Source: Annona cherimola (lineage: Eukaryota; Streptophyta; Magnoliopsida; Magnoliales; Annonaceae). Taken from it: a stretch of 64,000 nucleotides of DNA. Of the stretch, positions 12,501 through 24,347 are shown in pieces (positions within the stretch are counted from its first letter, which is position 1; each line of letters opens with the position of its first letter). Location of the stretch: NCBI GenBank assembly GCA_030490835.1, contig CM059975.1:57031174-57095173 (forward strand). Reading direction: 5' to 3'. The notes under the pieces are model-generated. The model was not told where the DNA came from. It worked only from the letters and a program-made list of their open reading frames with translations, and did no database searches. A program made the translations under genes and the position numbers.

Positions 12501-13815
12501 ATACAAACATATTTCACATGAGAAACTAACTACTACATTTAACAATAACATAAAAAATTTAAATATAATGCATACTCACAATTATAATAATTACAATCCC
12601 ATGAATCCAAATTCATCAAAAATATTAAAAATCATACCTTCATTGCTCAACTAGCAGTACCTTCACTGCTCAACTAGCAGTGTAGGCTCTTCTATCAAAT
12701 CTGCATCATCTGCACTCATTGATTAGTTGAAAACAATGAGTATAAAATACTCAGTAAGCAAGCAGTTAAAAATAAATAATTTCCAAAATCTGTGGCGTTA
12801 ACTGAAATCATAAAACTCTTAAAATCTCATTATGCATTGTGATAATGAGATGAATGCACACACATGCATAATTCTATGACTTATTCCTCGTTTAGCAGAT
12901 GACACTTATCAAGTGATCACCCGCCCATACGTCGAATGTACCGACCAGTCAACGTCAAGGACGGATTACCTGTTCAATTACAACCTTGACAAAGCTTCAT
13001 GCATGACTTCCTTTCACACGTGCATTTTATGCATTTATGACATGAATTGAGTTGACAGAGTTATGCCAACTCAACATGATAACAGGGTTTGTACATGAAA
13101 ATCAAGTTGTAAAAATATTTCAAGTACACATTCTTGTTGTAAAACCTACGCATAGGGTAATGGTCATCCCTAACTACCTTTTCAATGCATGTCAATTTAA
13201 AAAAAGATTTAAATAAAACAAATTCATTAGCAAATAAATTTTCTTGAAATAAAAAGGCAAGAACAGATTTTTCTTACCATAAACTTTTTTTGAACAAAAA
13301 GATCTTGAAGAGCTTGCTTACCTCTTCCCTTTAGCATTCCTTCATTTTTCCTTTATACTTTCCTTCATCTTTCCTTTACCCTTTCCTATTATAGCTAACA
13401 AAAATACATCTAAGCATTTATTTCACCCATCACATATACTTATTCCATGATTAGTTATGCATCTAACTACAAACTTTTTCGAGACCTTTGGACATAGAGT
13501 TCAAGTATTTGTGAACTTGAAATCTCCTTATCCAAAGTTCCTAACTCCTTTTTAACCTAACCACACTTTCAAATTGGATGAACCATAGCCTTATAAGTTA
13601 ACTACTCTTGAAATACCCTTTGCACCCAAACTTGAACTGAATCTGAAATTTCTTACTTTCCAAGCTATTTAAACCTTTATATCATCTCACATTTAACCTA
13701 CATTTGAATAAGGTTATAAATTGCATTAGCTTTGCATTTAACACTTAACTAATAATTGCAATTCCAGTTTTAACTTTATACATAGTACATGATGAACATA
13801 TAAGCTTAGTATAGC
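12500..13815 (-). mobile_element. Decayed Ty3-type LTR fragment, minus orientation
   Basis: On the minus strand this block shows landmarks seen in the plus-strand LTRs of the window. These include GCTTGCTTACTGAGTATTT (reverse of about 12750), a GTCATCTGCTAAACGAGG stretch, an AGGGATGGTCATTACC stretch (reverse of about 13155-13175) and a purine-rich GGAAAGGGTAAAGGAAAGA stretch (reverse of about 13370-13390). A 24-bp motif ending CTCAACTAGCAGT is duplicated at 12647-12685. The left end is uncertain and the right end is cut by LTR C. No TSD was found. Confidence 0.45.
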
Positions 13816-16366
13816 GGTGAAACCCAGACAATATACGCATCATTTCGAGTTGTAAACCCTAGATTCTTTTGTAATTATTTTTATGATAAATGAAAATTTA
13901 TAAATTATATTTGTGGATATGTGTATTTGAGATTGAAATAATGCAATCAAGAATTTAATCCACGTGAATAGTGCATATGAATAATGCACATGAATAGTAA
14001 CCAGGGATTAAGACACGTGATTAAGAGTTAATCACTTGGATTAACTTAATCACAAAAAGACAAAAGGAGATTAATCACCACAAGAAAAAATAGCATTTTT
14101 TTTTATATTTTAATACAAATTTGGATTTTAGTAGAAAAATAAAGAAAAATTCATAATTTGCAATCCGGACGTCAAATTTAGATGAAATTTTTTATGGATG
14201 GTTAAAAATTCATGATGAACATGATGAATGGGTTAAGATGTTATGAAAATCACAAATCAAGGGCCAAGACGGAACGTCAATTTGAGATGGAAAAAGTAGC
14301 TTATCTTTTCATTTAATTCCATTTGACTTTTATTAAATATAAATAATTAAAAATTAAAAAAAATAAATGAAAAGCAGCTATGGCAAGGGCGTGAGCAGGG
14401 GGTGGTTGAGCATTGACCAAATATCAATGGTCCATGATCATCATCATCATAAACCAACGGCTAGGAATTAATTTGCTTAAAATAAATTAATTTTAATAAA
14501 TAAAAAATCTAGAAAAAAATAGGGCTGCCATAGGGGGCTGGAGCAGGCCTAGGGTGGGCTGCACAAGGCTACATGCACTTTTTAAAATTATAAAAAAATA
14601 CATTTACAATTTAATACCTCAAGCAAGGGGTGGTAAAATCCAATTTGATGAAAAATTAAAAAGTATAAATAGGGGGCAGGGGTGGACGTCCAAAACCACA
14701 TTCACCCAGCTCCATCTTGAGCAAATCCCATCTCCCAAAACTTCCCACATGTCCAAGGAAGAAAAGGAGGAAGTTAGAGAGAGAAAGTGTGAGAAAAAGA
14801 GAGATATCTCCACTTCGGGTAAGTTATTTCTATCCAAATTTCTTTTGGATATTAAGTAGGGTAAAACCATTCTTAGATAACACCTAAGCATTAGAAAATA
14901 AGTATAGTTATAATGCTTAATCAGAATTATGCCAAAACATCAAAAATTTGGAGCAAACATAGAGCATTCGGGAAGATAACATATGATATGTGTAAATAAT
15001 GCTCCAAAATTGATAAATGATGATTTGGGATGAATAAATATGATGTTGAAATGATGATATATTAATTTCATGATTTTTGGAATTAAAGATTATACTTAAG
15101 TAAATTTATGTTGATTTTTAGTATATTGAGAAAATGATTTATTTAGCCAAGTAAATGATGATAAATTCAAAATGTATGAAATTTTCTATGATATACTAAG
15201 AATAAGCTATGTCATGGTATTTTTTATGTTTGGAAAAAATGTCAATTTTTGGAACCCATGAACAGTAACCAACACGCTGTGAACAATAACCTCGTGTGAA
15301 CAGTAATTTGCCACAATGATTGCTACAGCAATTTGCTACAGTAAACGGCGTGATTTTGGAGAAATTTTGAGATTAATATTTAAATATAAGGATAGAATTT
15401 TTGAGGAACCTATGGATAAAAATATCCATATAAAGAAATAATGCCCGAATATTATAAAGCATGCATGGGAAGCAACTTGAATAGAAGAAATGAAATATCC
15501 TTTTTCCTTGAATAGAAAAAGGAAAAGAAAAAGTCGAGGACACCAACTAAGGAGGTAAGCAAATTATATGTTTTGCAAATTATTTCCAAAATGCTTGAAA
15601 TTGTTCGAGAATTGATTTATGAAATTTATTTAAGGTTGGCCATACCTATAATTTCTTTACATGAACTAAAGTTCATTTGTTAAATTATTTATTAAATTCT
15701 TTTTATGAAATTGTTTATGTTTACAAATATCATGTCGGCATGTGTATGTGAATGAGCATGTGCATGAGGAATAGGCCATAGTTAAGGTAGTAAGCGGACC
15801 GGATATCCCGTCACTATCGCCAAGTCGCTTACACAGGCCCAGGCCGGCGGCGACCTCCCTGAGATGGGAGCATGTATGGGATGGGCGCCTAGCTAGCGTC
15901 GCATCTAAAGGAATGTCATGAATGCTACGAATGCATTGCATTTGCATTTTATGAAATGCACGAAAATTATTAAAAATTATGTATGGCTTGCTTACTGAGT
16001 ATTATGACTCACCTATGCTTTTCCAACGACAGACAGGAAATGATGATGAAGGCAGCATGCAAAATAATATGTAAATATTGATATAGATGTTGTATATGTA
16101 AATGTTATGTAAAGACAATGATGAAAATTTTAAGATGGGAAAGAATATCTTTTCAATGATGATGTTTTATGAACGAGTTGTCATTATAACTGTGATATGT
16201 GAAATATATTTCTAATTGAATGAATGGTGACAATTTTTCATGTATTGATGTTATATATATATATAAAATCCTGCCGTGTGATCAGGGCAACAATCCTGAG
16301 TCACATTTACCAATCAAAAATGGTCCCGGAGTAAGGCTTCTAGGCACCTCGGTTCGGGGCGCCACA
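13816..16366 (+). mobile_element. LTR C, 5' LTR of the Tekay-like element
   Basis: The LTR begins GGTGAAACCC (first base of the usual TGTGAAACCC changed) and ends CGGGGCGCCACA at 16366, about 2.55 kb. It has GTGAATAGT repeats at about 13965-14000, a TATAAATA box at 14664-14671, an AACAGTAA/CTACAG cluster at about 15255-15350 and the conserved end GTAAGGCTTCTAGGCACC. It is followed directly by the primer binding site, which identifies it as a 5' LTR. No TSD could be matched. Confidence 0.88.
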
Positions 16367-16371
16367 AAAGT

Positions 16372-16383
16372 TGGTATCAAAGC
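16372..16383 (+). other. Primer binding site, initiator Met tRNA
   Basis: TGGTATCAAAGC lies 5 bp after the LTR end. It matches the complement of the plant initiator Met tRNA 3' end (TGGTATCAGAGC) except at one position. This is the standard minus-strand primer site for Ty3/gypsy elements and fixes the 5' end of the internal region. Confidence 0.85.
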
Positions 16384-16585
16384 ATGGATGGTAAATAGCT
16401 AGAAAAGGAAAGAAATGATCAAGTTAGAATACATGAAATTATGATTATGATCCATTGATTTATTATTGATGACAATGTATAATATATGTGAATTATATGA
16501 TCATGTGACTATGTTTATTTGACTAAGTGTATCATGATATGATAAATATTGATGTTATACTAGTGCATGTTTTGTGAAGTTGAAA

Positions 16586-17780
16586 ATGCCGCTCACTAGA
16601 GCTAAAGCAAGAGCCAACAAAGGAAAGGCCTCAATGGAAGAATCAGTTGATCTAGCAAGGGGCGAAGCCAGTAAAAGAACGTAAAGGGTAGAATCCGAGG
16701 AGCAATCCTCTAGGACCCGCCCATGGCGAGAGGAAAGCCCCCTAGACCTCAAGCAGAGGTTAATATAGAAGAAAGAATAGCTGCAGCAATCGAGTAAGCT
16801 ATGCAGCAATGGACAGCTCAGGCTACTGGTATATTGTAGGAAATACGAAACTAGCAGGTCCCGCCATCAAGAGGAGACGGGGAAAGACCAGGTCCTTCGA
16901 CCAACCCCGGCACCTCAAGGGGATGGAGGATAGTCACCTTGAGGCCGACAGAAAGGCTATCAATGCCTTTCTTGCCCAACGCCTGCCCAAGTTTGTAGGA
17001 GAACCAGACCCCCTCATTGCAGAACAGTGGATCACAAAAATTAAGAAATTGTTCCGGATATCGCCCTGCAATGATCAGCAAAAAGTGATGTGTGCTACCC
17101 ACCTACTGGTAAAAGATGCTTATGAATGGTGGGAGATGCTAATGGTCACTATGCCACATCCGGAGCAAGTTACGTGTCATGAATTTTTGGAGGAATTCAA
17201 TAAAGAATATCTCCATGTAGGGCTACAGAGCCAGAGGGTGATAGAATTCGGGAAACTCTACCAAGGCAGGATGACAATCACGGAATATGCCACAAAGTTC
17301 AACGCCTTAGTAAGATACGTACCATGGATTGCCAATGTGCTGAAAAATAAGTCACAAAGGTTCCAGAGGGGATTAAGGCCCCAGTTAAGAGAGGGGTTAG
17401 CCCCATTACTAATAAAAGACTATGCCTCTAGCATCGAGAGGGCTAGGGCATTGGAAATGGAGTCAATGAGGACTCAAGAGCTTAGGCAAGCTCAAAAATA
17501 ATTCTTTACAGCCTCCAAGGAAGGTGAGGCTAATAAAGGAAAAAGGAAAATCGCCGGGCAAAAGAAGATCGGCGACAAGACAAAGAGCACCCTGACTTGT
17601 AGAACTTGCCACAAACGCCATTTAAGCGAATGTTTACAAGGAACGGGGAAATGCTACAAGTGTGGCCATGCTCGTCATGTGGCCCGAGACTGCGGGACCG
17701 ACAAAGCCAAAATAATAAAGTACTTCAACTGTGGTAAAGTTGGACACATTTTGTCCAACTGTCCGAATAAGCCACAAAAA
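16586..17780 (+). pseudogene. gag (capsid and nucleocapsid) of Tekay-like element
   Basis: Gag forms the virus-like particle and packages the element RNA. The likely start is the ATG at 16586 (MPLTRAKARANKGK), but stops follow within 110 bases and the frame shifts around 16800-16930. The capsid core is open from 16809 to 17501 and has the retrotrans_gag signature (EQWITKIKKLF, AYEWWEM, EEFNKEYLH, ITEYATKFNAL). After a stop come knuckles CRTCHKRHLSEC (about 17597-17632) and CYKCGHARHVARDC (about 17652-17693). A third, FNCGKVGHILSNC, has lost its first cysteine. This knuckle pattern is usual for plant chromoviruses. Confidence 0.85.
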
Positions 17781-18092
17781 GCACCAGCCCGAGGGAGGTC
17801 GGCCCAGCAAAAGGTCCCTACCATCGCCAATCAGCCCGGTACTGCTGCCAACCCAGTGCATGTCCAAGCCCTCACTCGAACGGAGTCACAAGAGATGGAG
17901 GATAAAGTGATTACAGTTATGATTTTCATTTTAGGAAATTCTGCAATAGCTTTATTTGATTCTAGAGCTACGCATTCATTTATATCATACCAATTCGTAA
18001 TCACACACGCACTTCGGGTAGAAGAAACCAGTAGTACTATACATGTAGAACCCCCAGTATATAGATTGGCAAGTATAAATCAAATTTGCAAG

Positions 18093-20327
18093 TGTGGCGC
18101 CCCGAACCGAGGTGCCTAGAAGCCTTACTCCGGGATCGTTTTGATTGGTAAACGTGACTTAGGATTGTTGCCCTGATCACACGGCAGGATTCTTTTTTTT
18201 TCATCAATACATGGAAAATTCCCATCATTCATGCAATTTGAAATATATTTCACATAACACAGTTATGATCAAAAACTATTCCATAAACATTTTCATGGAA
18301 GGGGGACTATTAAGCGACTTGGCAATAGCGAGGGGGACATCCGGTCCGCTTACTACCTCGACTAAGGCCTATTCCTCGTGCACATGCTCATTCTCATACA
18401 CATGCCGGCATGATATTTGCAAATCCTAAACAATTTCATAAAAAGCATTTAATAAATAATTTCACAAAATGAACTTCAGTTTATGTAAAGCAGTTATAGG
18501 TATGGCCAACCTTAAATAAATTTCATAAAGCAACTTGCAAACAATTTCAAGCATTTTAGAAATAATTTGTAAAACATATAACTTGCTTACCTTCTTAGGA
18601 GGTGTCTTCGACCTTCTCTTTTCCTTTTCCTATTCAAGGAGAAATGATATTTTCATTTCTTCTATTCAAGCTGCTTCCCATGCATGCTCTATATTATTTG
18701 GGCATTATTTCTTTATGTGGATATTTTTATCCATAGGTTCTTTAAAATTTTCATCCTCATATTTAAATATTAATCTCAAATTTTCTTCAAAATCACGAGG
18801 TTACTGTAGCATATCACTGTAGCATATCACTGTAGCATATCACTGTAGCATATCACTGTTCATCCGATTCATGGGTTCCAAAAATTGATATTTTTTCCAA
18901 AAATAAAAAATACCATGACATACCTTATGCCTAGTATATCATAGGACATTTCATACATTTTGAATTTATCATCATTTACTTGGCCAAAAAAATCATTTTC
19001 TCCGTATACTAAAAATCAACATAAATTCACTTAAGCATAATCCTTAATTCCAAAAATTATGAAATTAATATATCATTATTCCAACATCATATTTATCATA
19101 ATCATACATCCCAAATCATCATTTATCAATTTTGGAGCATTATTTTCACATATCATATGCTATCTTCCCAAATACCCTATCTTCGCTCCAAATTTTTGAT
19201 GTTTTGGAATAATTCCATTTGAACATTATATCTATACTTATTTTCTCATGCTTGGGAATTATCTAAGCATGGTTTTACCTTACTTAACATCCAAAAGAAA
19301 TTTGAAAAGAAATTGCTTACCCGAAGTGGAGATACGCCTCTTTTTCTCACACTTTCTCTCTCCAACTTTCTCCTTCTTTCTCTAAAGGCCAAAAACGAAT
19401 TTTGGGGGTGGGAATGCTTGAATTCCTCAAGATTGGAGTGCCTTTGGACGCCCTCCCTGCCCCCCTATTTATACTTTTTGATTTTTCACAAAATTGGATT
19501 TTACCCCCTAGCTTTGAGGTATTTAATTATAAATTGGTATTTCTTTTTAATTTTGAAAAATTCTTTGAGCCATGTGCTGCCCACCCTAGGCCTGCTCCAG
19601 CAACCCTATTGCAGCCCTATTTTCTACCTATTTTTTTATTTTTAAAATTAATTAAATTAAGCTAAATTAATCCTAACCGTTGGTTAATGATAAGATTAAT
19701 TTGTGGCCATTGGATTTGGCCCCAAAAGTCAACATCCCCTGCAACTCCCTGCATTGCAGCTGTATTTGCATTTAATTTTTTATTTATTTATTTATTTATT
19801 TATTAAAAAGTCAAAAGTAGCTTTTATTAAAAAGTTAGCTACTTTTTTATCTTGTTTTGACGTTTCATCTTGACCTTTGATTTGTGATTTTCATCACATC
19901 TTAACCCATTCATCATGTTCATCATGAATTTTTAACCATCCATAAAAAATTTCATCGAATTTCGACGCCCGGATTGCAATTTATGAATTTTTTTCTATTT
20001 TTCCACAAAAATCCAAACTTGGATTAAAATATCCAAAAGAATTGATATTTTGTCTTGTAGTGATTAAATCTCTATTTTTTCTTTTTGTGATTAAGCTAAT
20101 CCAAGTGATTAACTCTTAATCACGTGTCTTAGTCCTTGGTTACTATTCACGTGCACTATTCACGTGCACTATTCACGGGGTTAAATTACATTATTTCAAT
20201 CTCCAATACACATATCCATTAATATAATTCATGAATTTTCATTTATTCATAAAATAATTACAAAATTACAAATATCGAAATGACGCGTATACGGTCGAAA
20301 TGACGCGCATACGGTCGGGGTTTCACA
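18093..20327 (-). mobile_element. Solo LTR D, Ty3/gypsy, inserted in protease
   Basis: On the minus strand the LTR runs from TGTGAAACCCC (20327) to GGGGCGCCACA (18093), 2235 bp. A perfect TSD GCAAG lies at 18088-18092 and 20328-20332. It is a member of the same LTR group as C, in opposite orientation and shorter. A TATAAATA box (minus) lies at 19466-19473. GTGAATAGT repeats lie at about 20140-20178. ACTGTAGCATATC is repeated in tandem at 18803-18859. The purine-rich stretch before the TATA region is conserved with C and E. Confidence 0.95.
18803..18859 (+). repeat. 13-bp tandem repeat inside LTR D
   Basis: ACTGTAGCATATC is repeated four times without change and ends in ACTGTTCATCC. It is a local amplification of the CTACAGT/GAACAGT motif present at the same place in the sister LTRs. 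Confidence 0.85.
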
Positions 20328-20644
20328 GCAAGGCATGTCCTATCAGGATAGGAACAAAATTATCGGAAGCAGATCTCATCCTATTACTCATGACAGAGTT
20401 TGATGTCATACTAGGGATGGATTGGCTAAGTCAATGGGGTGCGACAATTGATTGTAGAAATAAAAAGGTACAATTTGAAGCACCAAAAGATGAAATAGAG
20501 ATCAGTAAAATAAGACATCCAAAAAATACAATAAGAATGGTATCAGCTATGAAAGCAGCTAAGCTGATACGTCAACAATGTACAGCCTATCGGGTCTCTA
20601 TAAACATAATAAGAAGAGATGGGGTACCTATGGAATAAATTCTA

Positions 20645-21640
20645 GTGGTAAAGGAATTTCCATATATTTTTCCAAAGGAACTGTGTAATTTACCACCGAA
20701 AAGAGAGATGGATATGGAAATAAAAATTATCCCAAAAACAGCCCCAATATCTAAGGCCCCATATAGGATGGCACCAACCGAATTTGCTAAGTTGAAAATA
20801 CAGATCCAAGATTTATTAGATAAAGGATTTATTAGACCCAGTGCATCACCTTGGGGAGCTCCAGTGCTATTTGTAAGAAAAAAAGATGGGAGTTTGAGAC
20901 TCTGTATTGATTACAGAGAATTGAATAAAGCAACAGTCAAGAATAAATATCCACTCCCAAGAATAGATGATCTCTTTGATCAGTTAAAAGGGGCTTCGAC
21001 ATTTTCAAAAATTGATTTACAGTCAGGATACCATCAGTTGGGGATATGTCCAAAGGACATCCATAAAACAGCATTCAGAACAAGATATGGGCATTATGAA
21101 TTCTTAGTCATGCCATTTGGACTAACGAATGCCCCAGTTGTGTTTATGGATATGATAAACAGGATTTTTTAAGAATTTTTGGATCAATTTGTGGTGGTAT
21201 TCATTGATGATATATTGATTTATTCAAAACCAGAAGAAGAGCATGAGAAATATTTGAGAATAATATTGAAAATTCTCTGATGGGAGAAATTATATGCTAA
21301 ATTCAAGAAACGTGAGTTTTGGTTGAAACAGGTAGCCTTTCTCGGCCACATTATATCCGAGAAGAGAGTACAGGTAGATCCTCAAAAGATTGAGGTAATA
21401 ACAAAGTGGCAACAGCCAACGAATATCATAGAAATAAGAAGTTTTCTAGGGCTAGCTGGCTACTACAGGAGATTTGTGGAAGGATTCTCACAATTGTCAG
21501 CTCCACCGACAAAGCTGACAAGGAAAGAAGTTAAATATGAATGGACACAGGAATGTGAGAATAGCTTCCAAGAGTTAAAGAAAAGACTGGTAAAAGCTCA
21601 AATTCTAACACTGCCTAGGAGACAGAAGGGTTTGTGATCT
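20645..21640 (+). pseudogene. Reverse transcriptase of Tekay-like element
   Basis: RT copies the element RNA into cDNA. Conserved blocks appear in order: [72 protein letters not shown] and [12 protein letters not shown]. The catalytic aspartates are intact in FIDD, the usual form in Ty3 elements. Stops break the frame at 21170-21172 (TAA) and 21278-21280 (TGA). After the second, the thumb/connection region is open ([29 protein letters not shown]). Confidence 0.92.
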
Positions 21641-22010
21641 ATAGTGATGTCTCAAAGAATGGATTAGGATGTGTACTAATGTAAAATGGAAAATTTATAT
21701 CATACGCATCCAGGCAACTCAAGACAAATGAGGTAAACTATCCAACCCATGACTTAGAATTGGTAGCAGTAGTCTTTGCGTTGAAATTTTGGAGACATTA
21801 TTTGTATGAAGTTAAATGTGAGGTCTATACTGATCATAAAAGCCTCAAGTACATTTTTACTCAAAAAGAATTAAATATGAGGCAAAGAAGATGACTCGAG
21901 TTACTTAAAGATTATGACTTCAACATTTTATATCATCTAGGCAAAGCTAATGTAATAGCCGATGCGCTAAGTAGAAATATTAGCTTAGCACATCTCATCA
22001 CAAAGGAAGA
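21615..22010 (+). pseudogene. RNase H domain of Tekay-like element
   Basis: RNase H removes the RNA strand during reverse transcription. Blocks seen are [63 protein letters not shown] and ANVIADALSR. Frame breaks include a TAA at about 21682 and a TGA at 21892-21894 (tryptophan position). The order RT, RNase H, integrase confirms Ty3/gypsy rather than Copia. Confidence 0.9.
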
Positions 22011-22079
22011 AAAGCTACTACAAGAATTGAGACAATTAAAGTTAATTGTAAGCTCACCTGGGGTACAAGTTAGATTGTC

Positions 22080-23182
22080 TTAATTACAAATACAGTCGAA
22101 TTTATTTGAGCAAATTAAAATGGCTCAACAAGAAAAGAGGGATTTAAAGAGCTATGTGGAAAAAAATTTCAAGAAAAATCCCAGTGAATATATACAAGAT
22201 GAACATGGAATGTACAGATATAGAGGTCACCTGTGTATACCCAATCAAGAGAAAATAAAAGAACAGATATTGAAAGAAGCACATTTCTCTCCATTTTCGA
22301 TGCATCCAAGTAGCACCAAGATGTATCAAGACATCAAAAGAATATATTGGTAGAATAACATGAAGAGAGAGATTGCTGAATATGTGGCTAAATGCCTAAC
22401 ATGCCAAAGGGTTAAGGCTGATCATCAAAGAACCCCTGGAAAATTATAGTCGCTAGAAGTCCCAGAATGGAAATGAGATGACATTACTATGGATTTTATT
22501 GAAGGGTTACCAAGAACCCAAAATGGAAATGATGCTTACACAGCTGAAATTCAGTACAATATTTCATCCTCAAAATGATGGACATACAGAAAGGGTAAAT
22601 CAAATAGTTGAGGATATGCTGAGGATGTACATAGTAGAATTTGGAGGATCATGGGATGAATATTTGGCTATGGCAGAATTTGCTTATAACAACAGTTATC
22701 AAGCAAGTATTCAAATGGCCCCATTTGAAGCATTGTATGGACGGAAATGCAGAACTCCTCTAAACTGGGATGAAGCAGGAGAAAGGAAGTTAGCTCCAGA
22801 CCACTCAAAAATAATGGCAGAAAAAGTTCAAGTGATTCGCCAGTGTATACTCACAGCCCAGAGCAAGCAAAAGAGTTATACCGATTGCAAAAGAAGAGAT
22901 TTAAATATCCAAGTTGGGGATCACGTATTTGTCAAAGTAACGTCATTCAAAGGGGTCACCCGGTTTGGAAAAAGGGAAAAATTGAACCCAAGATATGTCG
23001 GGCCCTTTGAAGTTCTGGAAAAGATAGGCAATCTAGCCTATAGAATAGCCCTACCACCAGCCCTAAGTGTCATCCATAATGTGTTTCACATCTTCATGCT
23101 CAGGAAATATGTTTCCGATCCTACCCATGTGTTGATAGCAGAAAATTTGACAATCCAAGAACACTTGAACTATGAGGAAAGA
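22080..23182 (+). pseudogene. Integrase of Tekay-like element, core deleted
   Basis: Integrase inserts the cDNA into host DNA. The N-terminal zinc-binding region is present (HPSSTKMYQDIKRIYW and CLTCQRVK), with stops at 22351, 22448 and 22474. The core reaches the first catalytic aspartate (MDFIEGLPRT, about 22492), then jumps near 22530 to the segment FHPQNDGHTERVNQ, which holds the glutamate. The part that would carry the second aspartate is missing and the frame changes. The C-terminal part is open (GRKCRTPLNWDEAG, VGPFEVLEKIGNLAYRIALP) and ends abruptly at NYEER, where LTR E begins at 23183. Confidence 0.9.
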
Positions 23183-24347
23183 TGTGGAACCCTGACCGTA
23201 TACGCGTTGTTTTGACCGTATACGCGTCATTTCGACACTTGTAATTTGGAAGATTATTTTATGAATAAATAAAGATTCATAAACCTTATTGATGGACATG
23301 TGTATTTGAGGTTGAAATAATGCAATTGGGAATTTAACCCCGTAAATAGTGCACGTGAATAGTAAACGTGAATAGTAAACAGGGGTTAAGATATATGATT
23401 TAGAGTTAATCACTTGGATTAACTTAATCATAAAAGACAAAATAGAGATTTAATCACTACAAGACAAAATAGCAATTCTTTTGGATATTTTAATCAAAAT
23501 TCGGATTTATATGGAAAAATAGAAAAAAATTCATAAGTTGCAATCCGAAAGTCGGAATTCGATGAAATTTTTTATGGATGGTTAAAAATTCATAATGGAC
23601 ATGATGAATGGATTACGATGTGATAAAAATGACAAATCAAAGGTCAAGATTAAACGTCAAATGAAAAATCAAAAAGTAGCATTACTTTAATTAAATGCTA
23701 CTTTTGACTTTTTACAAAAATTAAATAATAAAAAATAAAAAAATTAAATGAAATGCAGCAATAGCAGGGGGCGTGAGAAGGGGTATTTATGGCCATTTGA
23801 CTTTGATCAATGGTTCAAATTCATCCAAATCACAAATCAAGGGTTTAGATTTAATTAGCTTAAAATTAATTAAATAAAAAAATAAAAAATAGGAAAAATA
23901 GGCCTGCAAAATAGGCAGCTGGAGAAGGGTAGGGAGGCTGCACAAGGCTCTAAGCACCTTTGGGAAATTAGAAAAAAACACCTTTGCAATTTTACACCCT
24001 AAGCTAGAGGGGGTAAATTTCAAATTTATGAAACATGGACCCCTATAAATAGAGGAGCAGCCCATGAAAGAATTCACAACCATCCTAGCTCAAAAAAATC
24101 ACTTGAGCAATTTTATTTCGCATCCCCACACGTTTTAGCCTTAAGGAAAGAGGAGAATTGAAGGTTGGAGTGAGAAAAGGCGAGTTGAAGAGGCATAACT
24201 TCGCTTGAGGTAAGTGGATTCCCCTCAAACTTGTTTTGAATGTTAGATGAAGTAAAACCATGCTTAGATAATCTCCAAGCATGAGAAAATAAGTATAGAT
24301 ATAATGTTTAAATAGAATTATGCCAAAACATCAAAAATTTGGAGCAA
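23183..24347 (+). mobile_element. LTR E, 5' part of a Ty3/gypsy LTR
   Basis: It starts TGTGGAACCCTGACCG at 23183 with a repeated GACCGTATACGCGT. It continues collinear with LTRs C and F through the GTGAATAGT repeats (about 23350-23375), the TATAAATA box (24044-24051) and the AAATTTGGAGCAAAG block. Homology stops at about 24347, where an unrelated LTR piece begins. Its closest relative is LTR F at 57857, which shares the GGAACCCTGACCG start. It may be the 3' LTR of the Tekay-like element joined by a deletion, or a separate insertion. The direct join to integrase without a polypurine tract makes the simple 3'-LTR reading doubtful. Confidence 0.8.

Larger units (their letters stand above)
17860..20638 (+). 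pseudogene. Aspartic protease of Tekay-like element, split by solo LTR D
   Basis: The protease would cut the Gag-Pol polyprotein. The active-site region reads ALFDSRATHSFIS near 17950-17990, so the glycine of the usual DSGA(T/S) triad region is replaced by arginine. The reading frame is cut at 18092 by LTR D and resumes in phase at 20328. That part holds the second conserved block, FDVILGMDWLSQWGA (about 20400-20445). A stop ends it at 20638, just before the RT region. The Gly-to-Arg change would probably inactivate it even without the insertion. Confidence 0.82.
13816..23182 (+). mobile_element. Ty3/gypsy element, Tekay/Del-like, degraded
   Basis: The order is 5' LTR (13816-16366), initiator-Met primer site, gag with zinc knuckles, protease, RT, RNase H, then integrase, the canonical Ty3/gypsy layout. 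The long LTR and the integrase tail (VGPFEVLEKIGNLAYRIALP and HNVFHIFMLRKY) fit the Tekay/Del chromovirus lineage. The copy is dead, with many stops, frameshifts, a deletion in the integrase core and a nested minus-strand solo LTR at 18093-20327. The element stops in the integrase C-terminal part at 23182, where another LTR begins. Neither a chromodomain nor a clear polypurine tract remains. Confidence 0.9.

Noticed and set aside
19313..19665. 110- and 87-codon frames in LTR D
   Set aside because: They lie within a non-coding LTR promoter/leader region that is shared with the sister LTRs without frame conservation.
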